64,000 nt of DNA from assembly GCA_964527395.1 (NCBI GenBank), contig CAZGQD010000003.1, positions 34,616 through 98,615 of the forward strand, read 5' to 3'. A model generated the notes under the pieces. The model did no database searches, was not told the origin of the DNA, and saw nothing but the letters and a program-made list of their open reading frames with translations. Of this stretch, positions 1 through 8,336 are shown piece after piece. How positions within the stretch are numbered: position 1 is the first letter of the stretch; the number at the start of each line of letters is the position of its first letter. This DNA is from GCA-2688265 sp964527395 (GTDB taxonomy: Archaea > Nanobdellota > Nanobdellia > Woesearchaeales > GW2011-AR9). The position numbers were made by a program, and so were the translations under genes.

Positions 1-1081
1 TCCAGCCTTTGGCTTTTTCAAATGTGTTAATTACAACAGATTTAGTCACTTTTTGCGCTTCTTTGTCTGCTTTTGTTTGTTCTATTAGGTAATCTATTTC
101 ATAAGGTTCACCTTTATTGTTGGTGTTTAGAACTATTTTGCTGATAAGAACTCCTTCTGCAGTGTTTGATTCAATTTTGAAGGTTTCTAGCCAATCTTCT
201 GGACCAACGTCTAAAGGGCTGATTGAGAAAGGAAAGTCAGTAGGAATGCCTTCCTCTTTGTATTTGTAATAGAATCCTGATGGTGTGTAGATTTTCACAT
301 CTAGTGATTTAGGGTCGAATCCCCATTTTTTAAGGAGTGGGGCATCTTGGTAATTTGGATATTTCATTGTCCAGTAAATACCCATTGTATCGAAAAGGAC
401 AATTGAGAGGTTTTGCTTTACTTCTTTTGGAAGGTCAGCTAAACCTTCAGCGATGGAACCCATGGTGTATGAGTTGTGGACTATAATGTTGTTTGCGATG
501 AAGTTGTGAGTGTTTGGAACAGTTAAGTCGTATACTTCAAAATTTCCTTCTAAAAGTTCTATTTTGGTGATTTGGTCCCAGATTGCTTCTGAGTTTTGTT
601 TTGATTCTTTTGGAACTGCAATTTGAGTTTGAATTGGAAGAGTTTGAGCAGCTTGCCAACCTTTTTTTGTTAGAAGTGGGTGCTCAGGAGTTAATTTTAT
701 TTGTTTATTTGATTTTAGAGTAAGTTTTAGAAGAGTTTTAACTTCTCTTTGATAGAAATGAGTGAAAACAGTTGGGGTGATTTGGTTGTTTTTGTTTAGA
801 GTGAGGATTTTTGTTTTGTTTTCTTGGCCTTCTAAATTTTTGATTTTTACTTGTTCTCCACTGTCTAGTTGGATTAAAGTGTCACCATGAAGGCATTTTC
901 CGCTACCTCTTTTCCCGCAAAGAAAGATTACGTGGGCTCCTGCAACGTCTAAATAAACTGGATTAGAAAGAGCAGTGGTTTGACCCATCTTTACGAACTG
1001 TTTTGCTATGAAAATAGTTCCTCTTTTACCGTATTTTTTTACGTCATGTTTACTTCGTCCAATGATCACATCAAAAGCCAT
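1..1081 (-). CDS. HerA/DUF87-type ATPase, partial, split by an intein
   Basis: The frame opens at ATG 1081 and runs off the left edge, so only the N-terminal 360 codons are seen. The extein resembles archaeal HerA/VirB4-like DUF87 ATPases: a small N-terminal beta domain, then FLCGKRGSGK, then SYTMGSIAEGLADLP and LFDTMGIYWTMKYPN. The Walker A motif should read GKRGSGKS, but 141 foreign codons lie between its Lys and the expected Ser. They start with Cys and end in HN, and the next residue is Ser, so this is an in-frame intein. HerA-family proteins are hexameric DNA translocases, often linked to double-strand break processing. The activity of this one is inferred. Without splicing the P-loop would be destroyed. 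Confidence 0.88.
   Translation of the reverse strand, partial: MAFDVIIGRSKHDVKKYGKRGTIFIAKQFVKMGQTTALSNPVYLDVAGAHVIFLCGKRGSGKCLHGDTLIQLDSGEQVKIKNLEGQENKTKILTLNKNNQITPTVFTHFYQREVKTLLKLTLKSNKQIKLTPEHPLLTKKGWQAAQTLPIQTQIAVPKESKQNSEAIWDQITKIELLEGNFEVYDLTVPNTHNFIANNIIVHNSYTMGSIAEGLADLPKEVKQNLSIVLFDTMGIYWTMKYPNYQDAPLLKKWGFDPKSLDVKIYTPSGFYYKYKEEGIPTDFPFSISPLDVGPEDWLETFKIESNTAEGVLISKIVLNTNNKGEPYEIDYLIEQTKADKEAQKVTKSVVINTFEKAKGW
473..895 (-). mobile_element. Mini-intein in the Walker A motif of the HerA-like ATPase
   Basis: Codons 63-203 of the precursor (141 aa). Block A is CLHGDTLIQLDSG with the N-terminal Cys. Block B is TPEHPLLT with the conserved Thr and His. Block F is YDLTVPNTHNFIANN, and block G is IIVHN followed by extein Ser. 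No LAGLIDADG motifs fit in the short middle part, so the intein has no homing endonuclease and should be immobile but able to splice. The site, directly after the P-loop Lys, is a typical conserved intein target. Confidence 0.92.
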
Positions 1082-1165
1082 AGTAGTTTTAGAGTTTCTT
1101 TTGATATAAAAGTTGCTAGGGTGGAGAAGGCAAAAGAATAAATATGTGGTTTTAGTTTATAGTTT

Positions 1166-2434
1166 ATGGGACTTAGATTTAATGTTTTGATTGTGTTTAC
1201 TTTTACTGTTTTATTATTAGTAGGCTGTAGTGTTGAAGGGCCTGGTGATGATGATCGTCGTGGTGGTCATGAAGGGCCTAATCCTGAATATCTTGATTCT
1301 GAAGATGATTCTAATGGTGCAGGAGATTCTGGTGGTCCTGATTTGGATGTTGAGGTGTTGCCTTTTCCACAAATAGATGCTAGTTATGTGACTTTTGCTG
1401 CTGCTGAAGGGACTTATGCTTATGATGGAAAAACTCCTGTTTATGTTACTTTTAATTCTCATAATGAAGATTCTTGGGGAAGTGTAGTTGGAAATGAGCA
1501 GGCTTATACTTCTTATCGTAGGAATTTAGTTGAGAAACTTAAATTGATCTCTGAGAATGGTGCTAAGTTGCATTGGCAAACAGATACAGTTGTGTTGGAG
1601 GCTATGGCAGAGTTTGAAGATAGTATAGATAATGGTGATACAAATGGAAAGCATATTTTGAAGTATATATCTGAAGATCTTGGTTTTAGTATTGATCCTC
1701 ATTCCCATTCTACTTTGCTTTCTGATGTGGCTTATTTAATTGAAGAGGAAGGTGTTTCTTCTTCAAGTGTAGTTGGGGGAGTACTTGCTTTTGAGTGTGA
1801 AGATAATGGGGAATTGGAAGGTTCTTTTTCAGGAAGTGATTGGTATGATGAGTTGTTTTTGTCTGGTGATGGTTTGATTAGTGGAGGAGAGTATGATTAT
1901 AGTTGGGAACCTTCAATTTTGTCTGGAGCTGGAATGGGTGGACATTTTTATGATGATTTTTCTAGTGGAATATGGAAGCCAGGTAATGAAGATGATTTTT
2001 ATGAGCATGATTCAAGAAATGATTTGGTTCATATAGGAACTGGATATTCTTCTGATAAAGCTAATGTTGGGAATTTACTGGCTAGTGGAGCAGTAGTGTA
2101 TTATGAAAATGGAGGTTATGTTAGGGAACTTGCTTCAATGATTGAAAGTGGGAAAGTTCCTAGTGGGAAAATGTATACTGCTACAATTCATTTGAGAGAT
2201 TTGCCAACTGTTCGTGTAAAAGATGGGTCAGTTGTAGATACCTTGGAAGGGTTATCTTTGATTTTAGGGGAGCTAGAGCCTTTAGTTTCTGATGGACTTG
2301 TAGAATATGTGCTTTATGATGAAGCAGTTTCTATTTGGGAAGGTTCGTATGGGGCTGAAGCTAATATATTGCCGTTTAGTCAGTTCAGTATGTATGATTC
2401 TGTGTTAGAGCAGGCTAAGGGGAGGTGTCGGTGA
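1166..2434 (+). CDS. Secreted lipoprotein, possible polysaccharide deacetylase-like fold
   Basis: 422 aa from ATG 1166. An N-terminal hydrophobic segment ends in the lipobox LLVGC, so Cys21 would be lipid-modified after signal cleavage. An acidic Gly/Asp linker to about residue 60 follows. The globular part contains HWQTDTVVLEAMAEFE near residue 137 and DPHSHSTLLSDVAYL near 177. An Asp-x-His-x-His pattern in such a context recalls metal-binding beta/alpha-barrel hydrolases such as NodB-type deacetylases, but I do not recognise the family with certainty. It ends 30 nt from the convergent decarboxylase gene. Confidence 0.7.
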   Translation: MGLRFNVLIVFTFTVLLLVGCSVEGPGDDDRRGGHEGPNPEYLDSEDDSNGAGDSGGPDLDVEVLPFPQIDASYVTFAAAEGTYAYDGKTPVYVTFNSHNEDSWGSVVGNEQAYTSYRRNLVEKLKLISENGAKLHWQTDTVVLEAMAEFEDSIDNGDTNGKHILKYISEDLGFSIDPHSHSTLLSDVAYLIEEEGVSSSSVVGGVLAFECEDNGELEGSFSGSDWYDELFLSGDGLISGGEYDYSWEPSILSGAGMGGHFYDDFSSGIWKPGNEDDFYEHDSRNDLVHIGTGYSSDKANVGNLLASGAVVYYENGGYVRELASMIESGKVPSGKMYTATIHLRDLPTVRVKDGSVVDTLEGLSLILGELEPLVSDGLVEYVLYDEAVSIWEGSYGAEANILPFSQFSMYDSVLEQAKGRCR

Positions 2435-2435
2435 G

Positions 2436-2462
2436 TGGTTTTTTTTAATATTTTTTAGAAAA
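2436..2462. terminator. T-rich stretch between convergent genes
   Basis: The 30-bp gap between the lipoprotein and decarboxylase stops has a run of eight T, then six T, then a short A run on the far side. Oligo-T is the usual archaeal termination signal. It would serve the + strand gene best. Confidence 0.4.
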
Positions 2463-2464
2463 AG

Positions 2465-3592
2465 TTACTTTTGAAGATTTTGCATGAAAGCAATTTTGTT
2501 TTCGATAGGAGTTTTTGTTGGACGTCCTAAATCTTTTCTAGCACCTTTGTTAACAAGGATTTCTAGGAAAACTGGACCTTTCATATCTTTAATTTGGTTC
2601 AAATACTTGATTATTTGATTAGAGTCTTGTGCTTTGAAGGCTGTTTTGTAACCTGAAGCTAGAGCAATTTGGGGAAAATTGATCTCGTGAGCTACTGTAG
2701 GTTGGCCGCCAACAGAATCATGAGCGCCATTGTTAAAGATAATATGAATAAAATTTTCTGGAGCTAAGTCAGCAATGATTGGGAAAGAACCCATGTGCAT
2801 GATTGCTGCTCCATCACCATCAAAACAATAAATTTTTTTGTTTGGTTTAGTTAGAGCAATTCCAAGCGCAATTGAGGAGGCATGACCCATACAACCAATT
2901 GTTAAGAAGTCTCTGTGATGGCCAGAGTTTGTTGCAACTCTATGCTCGAAAAGTTCTCGTGACGTTTTTCCTGTGGTTGAAACAATTATCGCTTCGTTGC
3001 CAATATGGTCTGAAACTAATTTAACTGCGTCTTCTCTGCTTAATTCGAAATTTGTGTTGGTGTTGTTTTGTAATTTGTATGCTTCGAATGTGTTTTTTTT
3101 GATAACTAAAGCGTAAGGAGAATTGTTTGTTCTCATGAACTCTTTTGCTTTTTGAATAGTTTCGTTGATGTTTTGACTTTCTGAGTGGATTATAGAGTAA
3201 GGTATTCCTAAGAGTTCTAATTGTTGTTGAGTAATTTCACCCATTTTTTTATGTTGAGGTTCATCTTTTACGCCAGGTTCGCCTCTCCAACCTACGATTA
3301 AGAGTGCTGGGATTGAATATGCTTGAGGATCTGTTAATGATGTAGTTGGATTAACTATGTTTCCTAAGCCAGAATTTTGCATGTAGACTACTGCAGGGTT
3401 GTTTGTTGCTAGGAAGTGACCTGCAGCCATGCCAAGAGCGTTTCCTTCATTTGCAGTAATTACGTTTTGTTTAGGATTAGTATTATCAGTAATATAAGCA
3501 CAAATTGCTTTTAGAAGAGAATCAGGGACTCCGAAAAAGGTGTCAAATCTGTGATTTTTTAGAGTATTGTAAAAGATTTCAGGTTTTATCAT
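2465..3592 (-). CDS. ppd: Phosphonopyruvate decarboxylase (TPP enzyme)
   Basis: 375 aa, close to the usual length of the family. It turns phosphonopyruvate into phosphonoacetaldehyde, the step that makes phosphonate synthesis irreversible. The N-terminal Pyr domain shows FFGVPDSLLK, TANEGNALGMAAGH (with the TPP-activating Glu) and YMQNSGLGNIVNP. The PP domain shows IGCMGHASSIALGIA and the TPP/Mg motif GDGAAIMHMGS followed about 25 residues later by NN. The reading LIVGWRGEPG is typical of this family rather than of acetolactate synthase. It lies 68 nt downstream of an iron-type alcohol dehydrogenase on the same strand, which fits a two-step phosphonate pathway. No phosphoenolpyruvate mutase is in the window. 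Confidence 0.88.
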   Translation of the reverse strand: MIKPEIFYNTLKNHRFDTFFGVPDSLLKAICAYITDNTNPKQNVITANEGNALGMAAGHFLATNNPAVVYMQNSGLGNIVNPTTSLTDPQAYSIPALLIVGWRGEPGVKDEPQHKKMGEITQQQLELLGIPYSIIHSESQNINETIQKAKEFMRTNNSPYALVIKKNTFEAYKLQNNTNTNFELSREDAVKLVSDHIGNEAIIVSTTGKTSRELFEHRVATNSGHHRDFLTIGCMGHASSIALGIALTKPNKKIYCFDGDGAAIMHMGSFPIIADLAPENFIHIIFNNGAHDSVGGQPTVAHEINFPQIALASGYKTAFKAQDSNQIIKYLNQIKDMKGPVFLEILVNKGARKDLGRPTKTPIENKIAFMQNLQK

Positions 3593-3660
3593 TTTCTTGA
3601 TAAGGTATTCTAATATTGCCTTTTTAAAGTTTATTTAAGTAGGTTCTTTTTGAAAAGAGG

Positions 3661-4797
3661 TTATTGAATTTGGTTTATTATATTTTTAATATCTTCTTTT
3701 GACATTTTTCGGGGATTGTTTTTTAAACGCTCTAAATTAATGTTGCTAATGATTAATTCTGAGCAATCATTTATGTTTAGTTTAGAAAGACTTGTTTCTA
3801 ATTCTAAGTTTTGAATAAGATCTTTGATTTTTTTTGCAGCTTGAGTAGATGAATTTGTTCCTAGAATCTTTTGTAGCTCTAGAAATGTTTCTTTAACGTG
3901 ATCTAGGCCTCTTGGATCATTAATGTCGTAGCCTTCTTTTGTTGTTTGTGAATTGAAAAGGAAAGTTGAGGGGAGTGTTAGAGCTACAGCATGACCGTGA
4001 GGTATGTTGAAGTAAGAAGTGAAAGTGTAAGAAATAGCATGACAAGCAGTGGTTTTTGAAATGTTAATTGCTTTTCCAGCCAAATTTGCAGCAATTTGAA
4101 TCTTTTGTTTAGTTTCTGAATTGGGGTTTTGAAGATTTTTTACTCCGTATTCAAGGATTAGTTGCAATGCTTCTTTAGCATATTTCTTTGAAATTGGAGT
4201 TGAATTAACACTCCAGTAAGATTCTAAAGCTTGGGAAAATGCATCCATAGTAGTTGAAGCAGTTATGTATTTAGGAAGACTATTTGTAAGGTTTGAGTCT
4301 AAAATGACGTATTTAGGTAGCATACTTTGATGGGTTAGAGAATACTTTTGTTTGCTGATGTAGACTACTGCGAAATGAGTTGCTTCGCTTCCAGAACCAG
4401 CTGTAGTTGGAACTGCTATTATAGGGATTCCAGGATTGTTTATTTGCGATTTTTTGGTGATATAGTTTGCTATGTTTTCATTTTGGTCTTGTTTAACTAT
4501 CAGTGCTATAGATTTGGCCATATCTATGACACTACCACCGCCTATTGCAAGAATTATTTTTGAATTTGTTTTTTGGTAAAGTTCAAGTCCTTTTTGCACA
4601 TCTTCAATTTTGGGGTTTTTTGCGAAGTCTGAGAAGAATGTTTTGTTGATATCATTCGTAATTGCTTCTATTTTTTGTTTTGCGCCACTTTTTTCGTAAG
4701 AAGTTTTACCTGTGACTATGAAGATGTTTTTGATATTATTTGAAGCTATGATCCCTTGAAGATCTTCTAATTTGTGGTATTCTTGCTGGCTATTCAT
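3661..4797 (-). CDS. Iron-dependent alcohol dehydrogenase, likely phosphonoacetaldehyde reductase
   Basis: 378 aa, group III (Fe-type) alcohol dehydrogenase. Visible motifs are GGGSVIDMAKSIAL for NAD(P) binding, VPTTAGSGSEATHFA, and the metal-binding segment TACHAISYTF...NIPHGHAVALTLP with its spaced His residues. The family reduces aldehydes with NAD(P)H. Because it precedes the phosphonopyruvate decarboxylase on the same strand, the likely substrate is phosphonoacetaldehyde, giving 2-hydroxyethylphosphonate. The substrate is inferred from the neighbour; the family is clear from sequence. Confidence 0.82.
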   Translation of the reverse strand: MNSQQEYHKLEDLQGIIASNNIKNIFIVTGKTSYEKSGAKQKIEAITNDINKTFFSDFAKNPKIEDVQKGLELYQKTNSKIILAIGGGSVIDMAKSIALIVKQDQNENIANYITKKSQINNPGIPIIAVPTTAGSGSEATHFAVVYISKQKYSLTHQSMLPKYVILDSNLTNSLPKYITASTTMDAFSQALESYWSVNSTPISKKYAKEALQLILEYGVKNLQNPNSETKQKIQIAANLAGKAINISKTTACHAISYTFTSYFNIPHGHAVALTLPSTFLFNSQTTKEGYDINDPRGLDHVKETFLELQKILGTNSSTQAAKKIKDLIQNLELETSLSKLNINDCSELIISNINLERLKNNPRKMSKEDIKNIINQIQ

Positions 4798-4903
4798 GAT
4801 GTAAGGAGTAAAATTGTTTTTTTATAAGTTTTTTTAATGAATAATTAAGGATTTTGATTTAGAAGTTAATAAAAATAATAAAAAAAGTGGTTTAGTTAGT
4901 TTC

Positions 4904-6217
4904 TTATAGGTTCTTTTCGGTTAGGATTTGGATGCTTGTTTTGCCACCAGTTGTATCCTTACCAGCAATTAAGTAACTAACCTTTAATTTTTCAGCTGTT
5001 TTTGCTAGTTCTAAATTAACTTCGCCATCAAGAACAATTGCGTGGATTCCTCCTCCAAGGCTTTTAATGGTGGAATTTAGCTCTGTTAGAGGTACTTTAC
5101 CTAGAATTGATAGTTTGCCATCAAAGATGCATGCGCCTCTAGTTCCGAAAAGGTCTTCCAAAGTTTCTTTGAATTTCTTTTTCTCACTGTCAGCTAGAGC
5201 TTTTGTAGGAGTTCTAGCTGCGGGAGTGTCTCTTGGAGATGATCTTTGGTTTGATCTCATAGGTTTTTTGTTCCGATCATTGTTCCTATTTCGATCGTTT
5301 CTATCATTTCTTTTGTTATCGCTTCGTTTGATAACTTTTTGTTTTAATTTGATATCTTGGTTGATCAATTCTCCAGTTTCAGTGATACCCAGGTCTAATC
5401 TAGCTTGCTCGGCTGTGATTTTTCCTCTCAAAGCTTTGTGGATTTCTTTTTTAGTTAGTTCTTCCACTTCTTTTCCATCAGGAGCACGGCAGACGAAGTC
5501 AACTTCAGCTACAGTAACTAATTCTCTGATGTTTAGGTTTCCACCACGGTCACCATCAACAAAAACAGTCATTGATTTCTTTTTAGATAATTCAATTAAT
5601 GTTTTTGGAACTGAACTACCTTCCATGGAAATAGCGTTCTTGAAACCGTGCTTTAAAAGGATTAGAACATCAGCTCTACCTTCAACAACGATTACATCTT
5701 CACTATCTTCAATAGCCGGGCCACAAGGTAATTTGTCTTTACCATATTTTTTGATCTCATTCATTCTTACTGATTGTGCAACTTCTTGACTAATTTCTTG
5801 AGAGTCAGGAAGAGTGTGTTCAGTTAAGTTTTGTAAAAGCTCTTTAGCTCTTTTAATTACGTAGAGTCTTTTACTAATTCTGATATCTTCAATGGATTCA
5901 ACCTTTAACTTAGCGTTACAAGGCCCAATTCTTTGAATGATTTCTAGAGCAGCTCCAATAATTGCTGTTTCAGTTTTGTCTAAACTACTTGGAATAACAA
6001 TTTCCCCAGTGGTTTTTCCACCAGTTGTAGATAAGTTTACTTCGATTCGACCAACTTTACCTGATCTTTGAAGTTCTCTTAGTTCTAGGTCACTTCCTAG
6101 TAATCCTTCAGTTTGTCCGAAAACAGCACCAATTACGTCTGGTCTGTCTACAATTCCATCAATTTTTATTGAAGTATGAACAATATATTTTGCTGCTACT
6201 TGGCTAATTTTTGCCAT
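4904..6217 (-). CDS. dnaG: Archaeal DnaG-type primase
   Basis: 437 aa. The N-terminal part (VHTSIKIDGIVDRPDVIGAVFGQTEGLLG) is the archaeal DnaG signature. The Toprim domain has the catalytic Glu in EDVIVVEGRAD near residue 178 and the acidic pair in FVDGDRGG near residue 218, followed by DFVCRAPDGKEVEELTKKEI. A charged Arg/Asn/Asp linker around residues 300-330 separates it from a C-terminal domain. In archaea DnaG makes short primers and also associates with the exosome. It has its own upstream region containing repeat C1, whose end is 55 nt from the start codon. Confidence 0.95.
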   Translation of the reverse strand: MAKISQVAAKYIVHTSIKIDGIVDRPDVIGAVFGQTEGLLGSDLELRELQRSGKVGRIEVNLSTTGGKTTGEIVIPSSLDKTETAIIGAALEIIQRIGPCNAKLKVESIEDIRISKRLYVIKRAKELLQNLTEHTLPDSQEISQEVAQSVRMNEIKKYGKDKLPCGPAIEDSEDVIVVEGRADVLILLKHGFKNAISMEGSSVPKTLIELSKKKSMTVFVDGDRGGNLNIRELVTVAEVDFVCRAPDGKEVEELTKKEIHKALRGKITAEQARLDLGITETGELINQDIKLKQKVIKRSDNKRNDRNDRNRNNDRNKKPMRSNQRSSPRDTPAARTPTKALADSEKKKFKETLEDLFGTRGACIFDGKLSILGKVPLTELNSTIKSLGGGIHAIVLDGEVNLELAKTAEKLKVSYLIAGKDTTGGKTSIQILTEKNL

Positions 6218-6271
6218 TTTTATTTCACCTTTTGTGTGTTTAATACAAAGTTTATGTTTATTTTTTTCTTT

Positions 6272-6361
6272 GTATGTACTCGTCCGTAAATATTTATTAA
6301 TACTTGGTTACGGATTCGAGACACAGTTCCGTAAACGAAACTGCGTGTTTAGAACGCAGTA
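6272..6361. repeat. Family C palindromic element, diverged copy C1
   Basis: Shares with copies C2 and C3 the start TATGTACTCGTCCGTAA, the inner arm GGTTACGGA, the loop TTCGAGACACAGT and the arm TCCGTAA. After 6334 it diverges and has another hairpin, ACTGCGT/AACGCAGT. The loop is kept although the stems and flanks have changed, which hints at a selected structure. It lies between dnaG (minus) and the plus-strand FHA-caspase gene. Confidence 0.65.
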
Positions 6362-6499
6362 ATAGAATTAGCTCTTACAAAAGCAATAGTTTTGCAATTG
6401 TAGTTATAGTACTAGTCTACTTTCATTGCCAGGTGGTTTTTAGTAGATGTTTAGGTTTGTCAGGTCCTAAGTTGTAATACTTAAATGAGTTAATTGATT

Positions 6500-6700
6500 A
6501 TTACTATTCGTTCAGGTATTGAACTTTGTTTTTTAATTCAATACCGGTTTTGCGATTATCGCAGTGAAGTTGTCAATTTCACTTTCTTACTTTAATGTTT
6601 TTAGAAATCACTATCATCCTTGCTGCTACAATATCTGGTAGCTTGCAAGCTAAATACTTTTTTTACAAATTAAATGATGAATGTGATTTCTGATATTTGA
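6500..6700. other. Chain of hairpins in the long non-coding region
   Basis: The region 6218-7184 has no convincing gene. Within it are four hairpins in series: GGTATTGAA/TTCAATACC (6515-6523 with 6537-6545), GCGAT/ATCGC (6552-6562), GTGAA/TTCAC (6564-6582) and AGAAATCAC/GTGATTTCT (6603-6611 with 6683-6691), the last enclosing GCTAC/GTAGC and the palindrome TAGCTTGCAAGCTA. This looks like an unassigned structured RNA, but neither strand nor family is known. Confidence 0.45.
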
Positions 6701-6792
6701 TTGTAATACTTAGTTACTGGGTTAGGTACGGGTTTGGGGTTTATAAATGTTGTGTTTGGCTTGGTTTTAGGGTGTTTTTAGTGTGTAAAGTA

Positions 6793-7002
6793 GGTAAAAT
6801 GATGGTCTATTTGGTTTGAATCGGTTAAAATGAGTTTTATTTCGCTTGAATCGGGAGAAACAAGCTTCTTTTGCCGTTTAGAGGTTAAAATGGACTTATT
6901 TTCTGTTTTAACGGCTAAAATGCTCTTTATTTGGCAAATGGAGGTCAAAATGGAGGTATTTTGGCAAAAGAAGGTAAAAATTGTCTTTAAATTGAGTTTA
7001 AT
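6793..7002. repeat. Degenerate tandem repeat with exact 30-bp period
   Basis: GG dinucleotides begin units at 6793, 6823, 6853, 6883, 6913, 6943 and 6973, exactly 30 bp apart. Most units start GGTTAAAATG or a close variant and have a TTATTT-like centre. The units differ at many positions, so the period is kept better than the sequence. A 63-codon frame through it is a by-product of the repeat. Confidence 0.85.
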
Positions 7003-7053
7003 AACAATAAGTTTTACTTAAAATTCTTTGAAATTTTGATGAAGAGAAAAGGA

Positions 7054-7082
7054 CCTCAGAAGGCCACAAGGGCCAACTGAGG
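7054..7082. other. Hairpin with symmetric AA/AA internal loop
   Basis: CCTCAG-AA-GGCC-ACAAG-GGCC-AA-CTGAGG: ten base pairs with a tandem A/A internal loop. It stands about 100 nt before the promoter of the FHA-caspase gene. It could be a small RNA or a terminator of an upstream transcript. Confidence 0.5.
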
Positions 7083-7184
7083 AAAGAGGTGGTTTTGAGG
7101 TGTTTTGATACTACTGTAAAATAGTGTTTACTTTATAAATGTTTGGGTCTTTTTGTTACTTATTAGTAGTTTTCTTGGAAAATG

Positions 7185-7194
7185 CTTATAAATA
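7185..7194 (+). promoter_or_regulatory. TATA box of the FHA-caspase gene
   Basis: CTTATAAATA lies 20-30 nt before ATG 7215. This spacing gives a leaderless transcript and is the reason the in-frame ATGs at 7182 and 7195 were not chosen as the start. Confidence 0.6.
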
Positions 7195-7214
7195 TGAGTT
7201 GTTTTGAGAGAAAA

Positions 7215-8303
7215 ATGGCAAAAGTGATGGTTCTTACTGATCAAACAACAGGAAGGCGAGTTGTAGTTAGAGGTAACACTCAAATTGGAAGACTCTCTTT
7301 TCATGAAAGAGGAATGTGGAAGGTAAGGGGAAGAAATAAACCTAAAGTTTTTGATAGTTTAGATACTTTAGTTTGTGTTTCTGAAGTAAATAAAGTAGTT
7401 TCTAGAAATCATGCTGCTTTAATCCAGGGAGTTGATGGAGAATTTCATATTGAAGATATGAATAGTAAGCATGGAACTTATGTAAATGGGGATAATATAA
7501 ACCCAAGTAAAAGTGATTCAAGGAGTGTATTATTAAGAGAAAGGGATGCTCTTCAGATTGGAAGAAGAACTCGTGGAATTGATGATTGTTTTTTGAATTT
7601 TGAAATTTCTTATCAAGAGTCTGAAAATTATGCATTGCTTGTTGGTACTGGGTCTGATAATTTAGGGGCTGCGCAAAGAGGTTTAGATTCTTTGGAAAGA
7701 GTTCTTAGGAGAAGAGGGTATGTTGTTAGGGTTTTACCTGAAGAAGAAGCAAGCAAATCTAGATTAAGAGAAGAATTAAGAAATATTGCAAATATGTCTA
7801 TTGCAGAATCACATAATATTATTTCAATTTATGGGCATGGAAGCCATAATGGTTTTATGTTGGGTGGACAAGTAATGAATGCAAGAGAATTTTATAAAGA
7901 AGTAGGGAGGATTGCTGGGAAAAAAGCAGCTTTATTGGAGTTTTGTTATTCAGGATCTTTTGTAAGGGGAAGAAATTTAGGGAGGATTCCTGATGGTACT
8001 TTAGTTTTGACAGCATCTAATGCATTTAGTGAAGCAAATGAGACAGAAGATTATGTTGAAGGTCAAGAAGAATTAAGATCAGAATACATAGGTAGATTGG
8101 CTAAACAGTTTGCAGGATATTTGGAAAGAAACCCAGGGCAAATTAATTTGAGGGAATTTTATGATCAATTGAGTGTAGTTTTAGGTGCTAGGAATTTGAT
8201 GTTGCAAGGACCTCAGATAGAAGGAGATTTTTACGAGATTCCTGCGGTGAATGAAGGGTTTCATACAGTTATTCTTGATGTTGATCAAATTGAGAATTAC
8301 TAG
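7215..8303 (+). CDS. FHA domain fused to a caspase-like (clan CD) cysteine protease
   Basis: 362 aa from ATG 7215. Residues about 5-115 form an FHA domain: IGR near the start, VSRNHAALI, and NSKHGTYVNGDNI, the phosphothreonine-peptide binding signature. Residues about 135-300 look like a caspase/metacaspase hemoglobinase fold: YALLVGTG at the first strand, a helix with GYVVRVLPEEEAS, then IISIYGHGSHNGFML with the likely catalytic His208 and LLEFCYSGSF with the likely Cys244. This is the spacing and context of the clan CD His-Cys dyad. The natural reading is a protease recruited to, or triggered by, a phosphorylated partner. It precedes a RelA/SpoT-type gene on the same strand. Domain calls are from motifs; function is inferred. 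Confidence 0.78.
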   Translation: MAKVMVLTDQTTGRRVVVRGNTQIGRLSFHERGMWKVRGRNKPKVFDSLDTLVCVSEVNKVVSRNHAALIQGVDGEFHIEDMNSKHGTYVNGDNINPSKSDSRSVLLRERDALQIGRRTRGIDDCFLNFEISYQESENYALLVGTGSDNLGAAQRGLDSLERVLRRRGYVVRVLPEEEASKSRLREELRNIANMSIAESHNIISIYGHGSHNGFMLGGQVMNAREFYKEVGRIAGKKAALLEFCYSGSFVRGRNLGRIPDGTLVLTASNAFSEANETEDYVEGQEELRSEYIGRLAKQFAGYLERNPGQINLREFYDQLSVVLGARNLMLQGPQIEGDFYEIPAVNEGFHTVILDVDQIENY

Positions 8304-8336
8304 TTTTTATGCTGGTTTTTTGAGAAGTTCTTTGGT

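Noticed and set aside
5067..5789. 240-codon open frame on the plus strand inside dnaG
   Set aside because: It is exactly antisense to the Toprim region and linker of dnaG and has no protein-like motifs.
6793..7002. CRISPR array
   Set aside because: Repeats are degenerate and contiguous with no spacers, and no cas genes are present. The same holds for the TTAG tract and the 36-bp direct repeat.
6830..7021. 63-codon frame
   Set aside because: It only translates the 30-bp repeat units; a 30-bp period always keeps one frame open.
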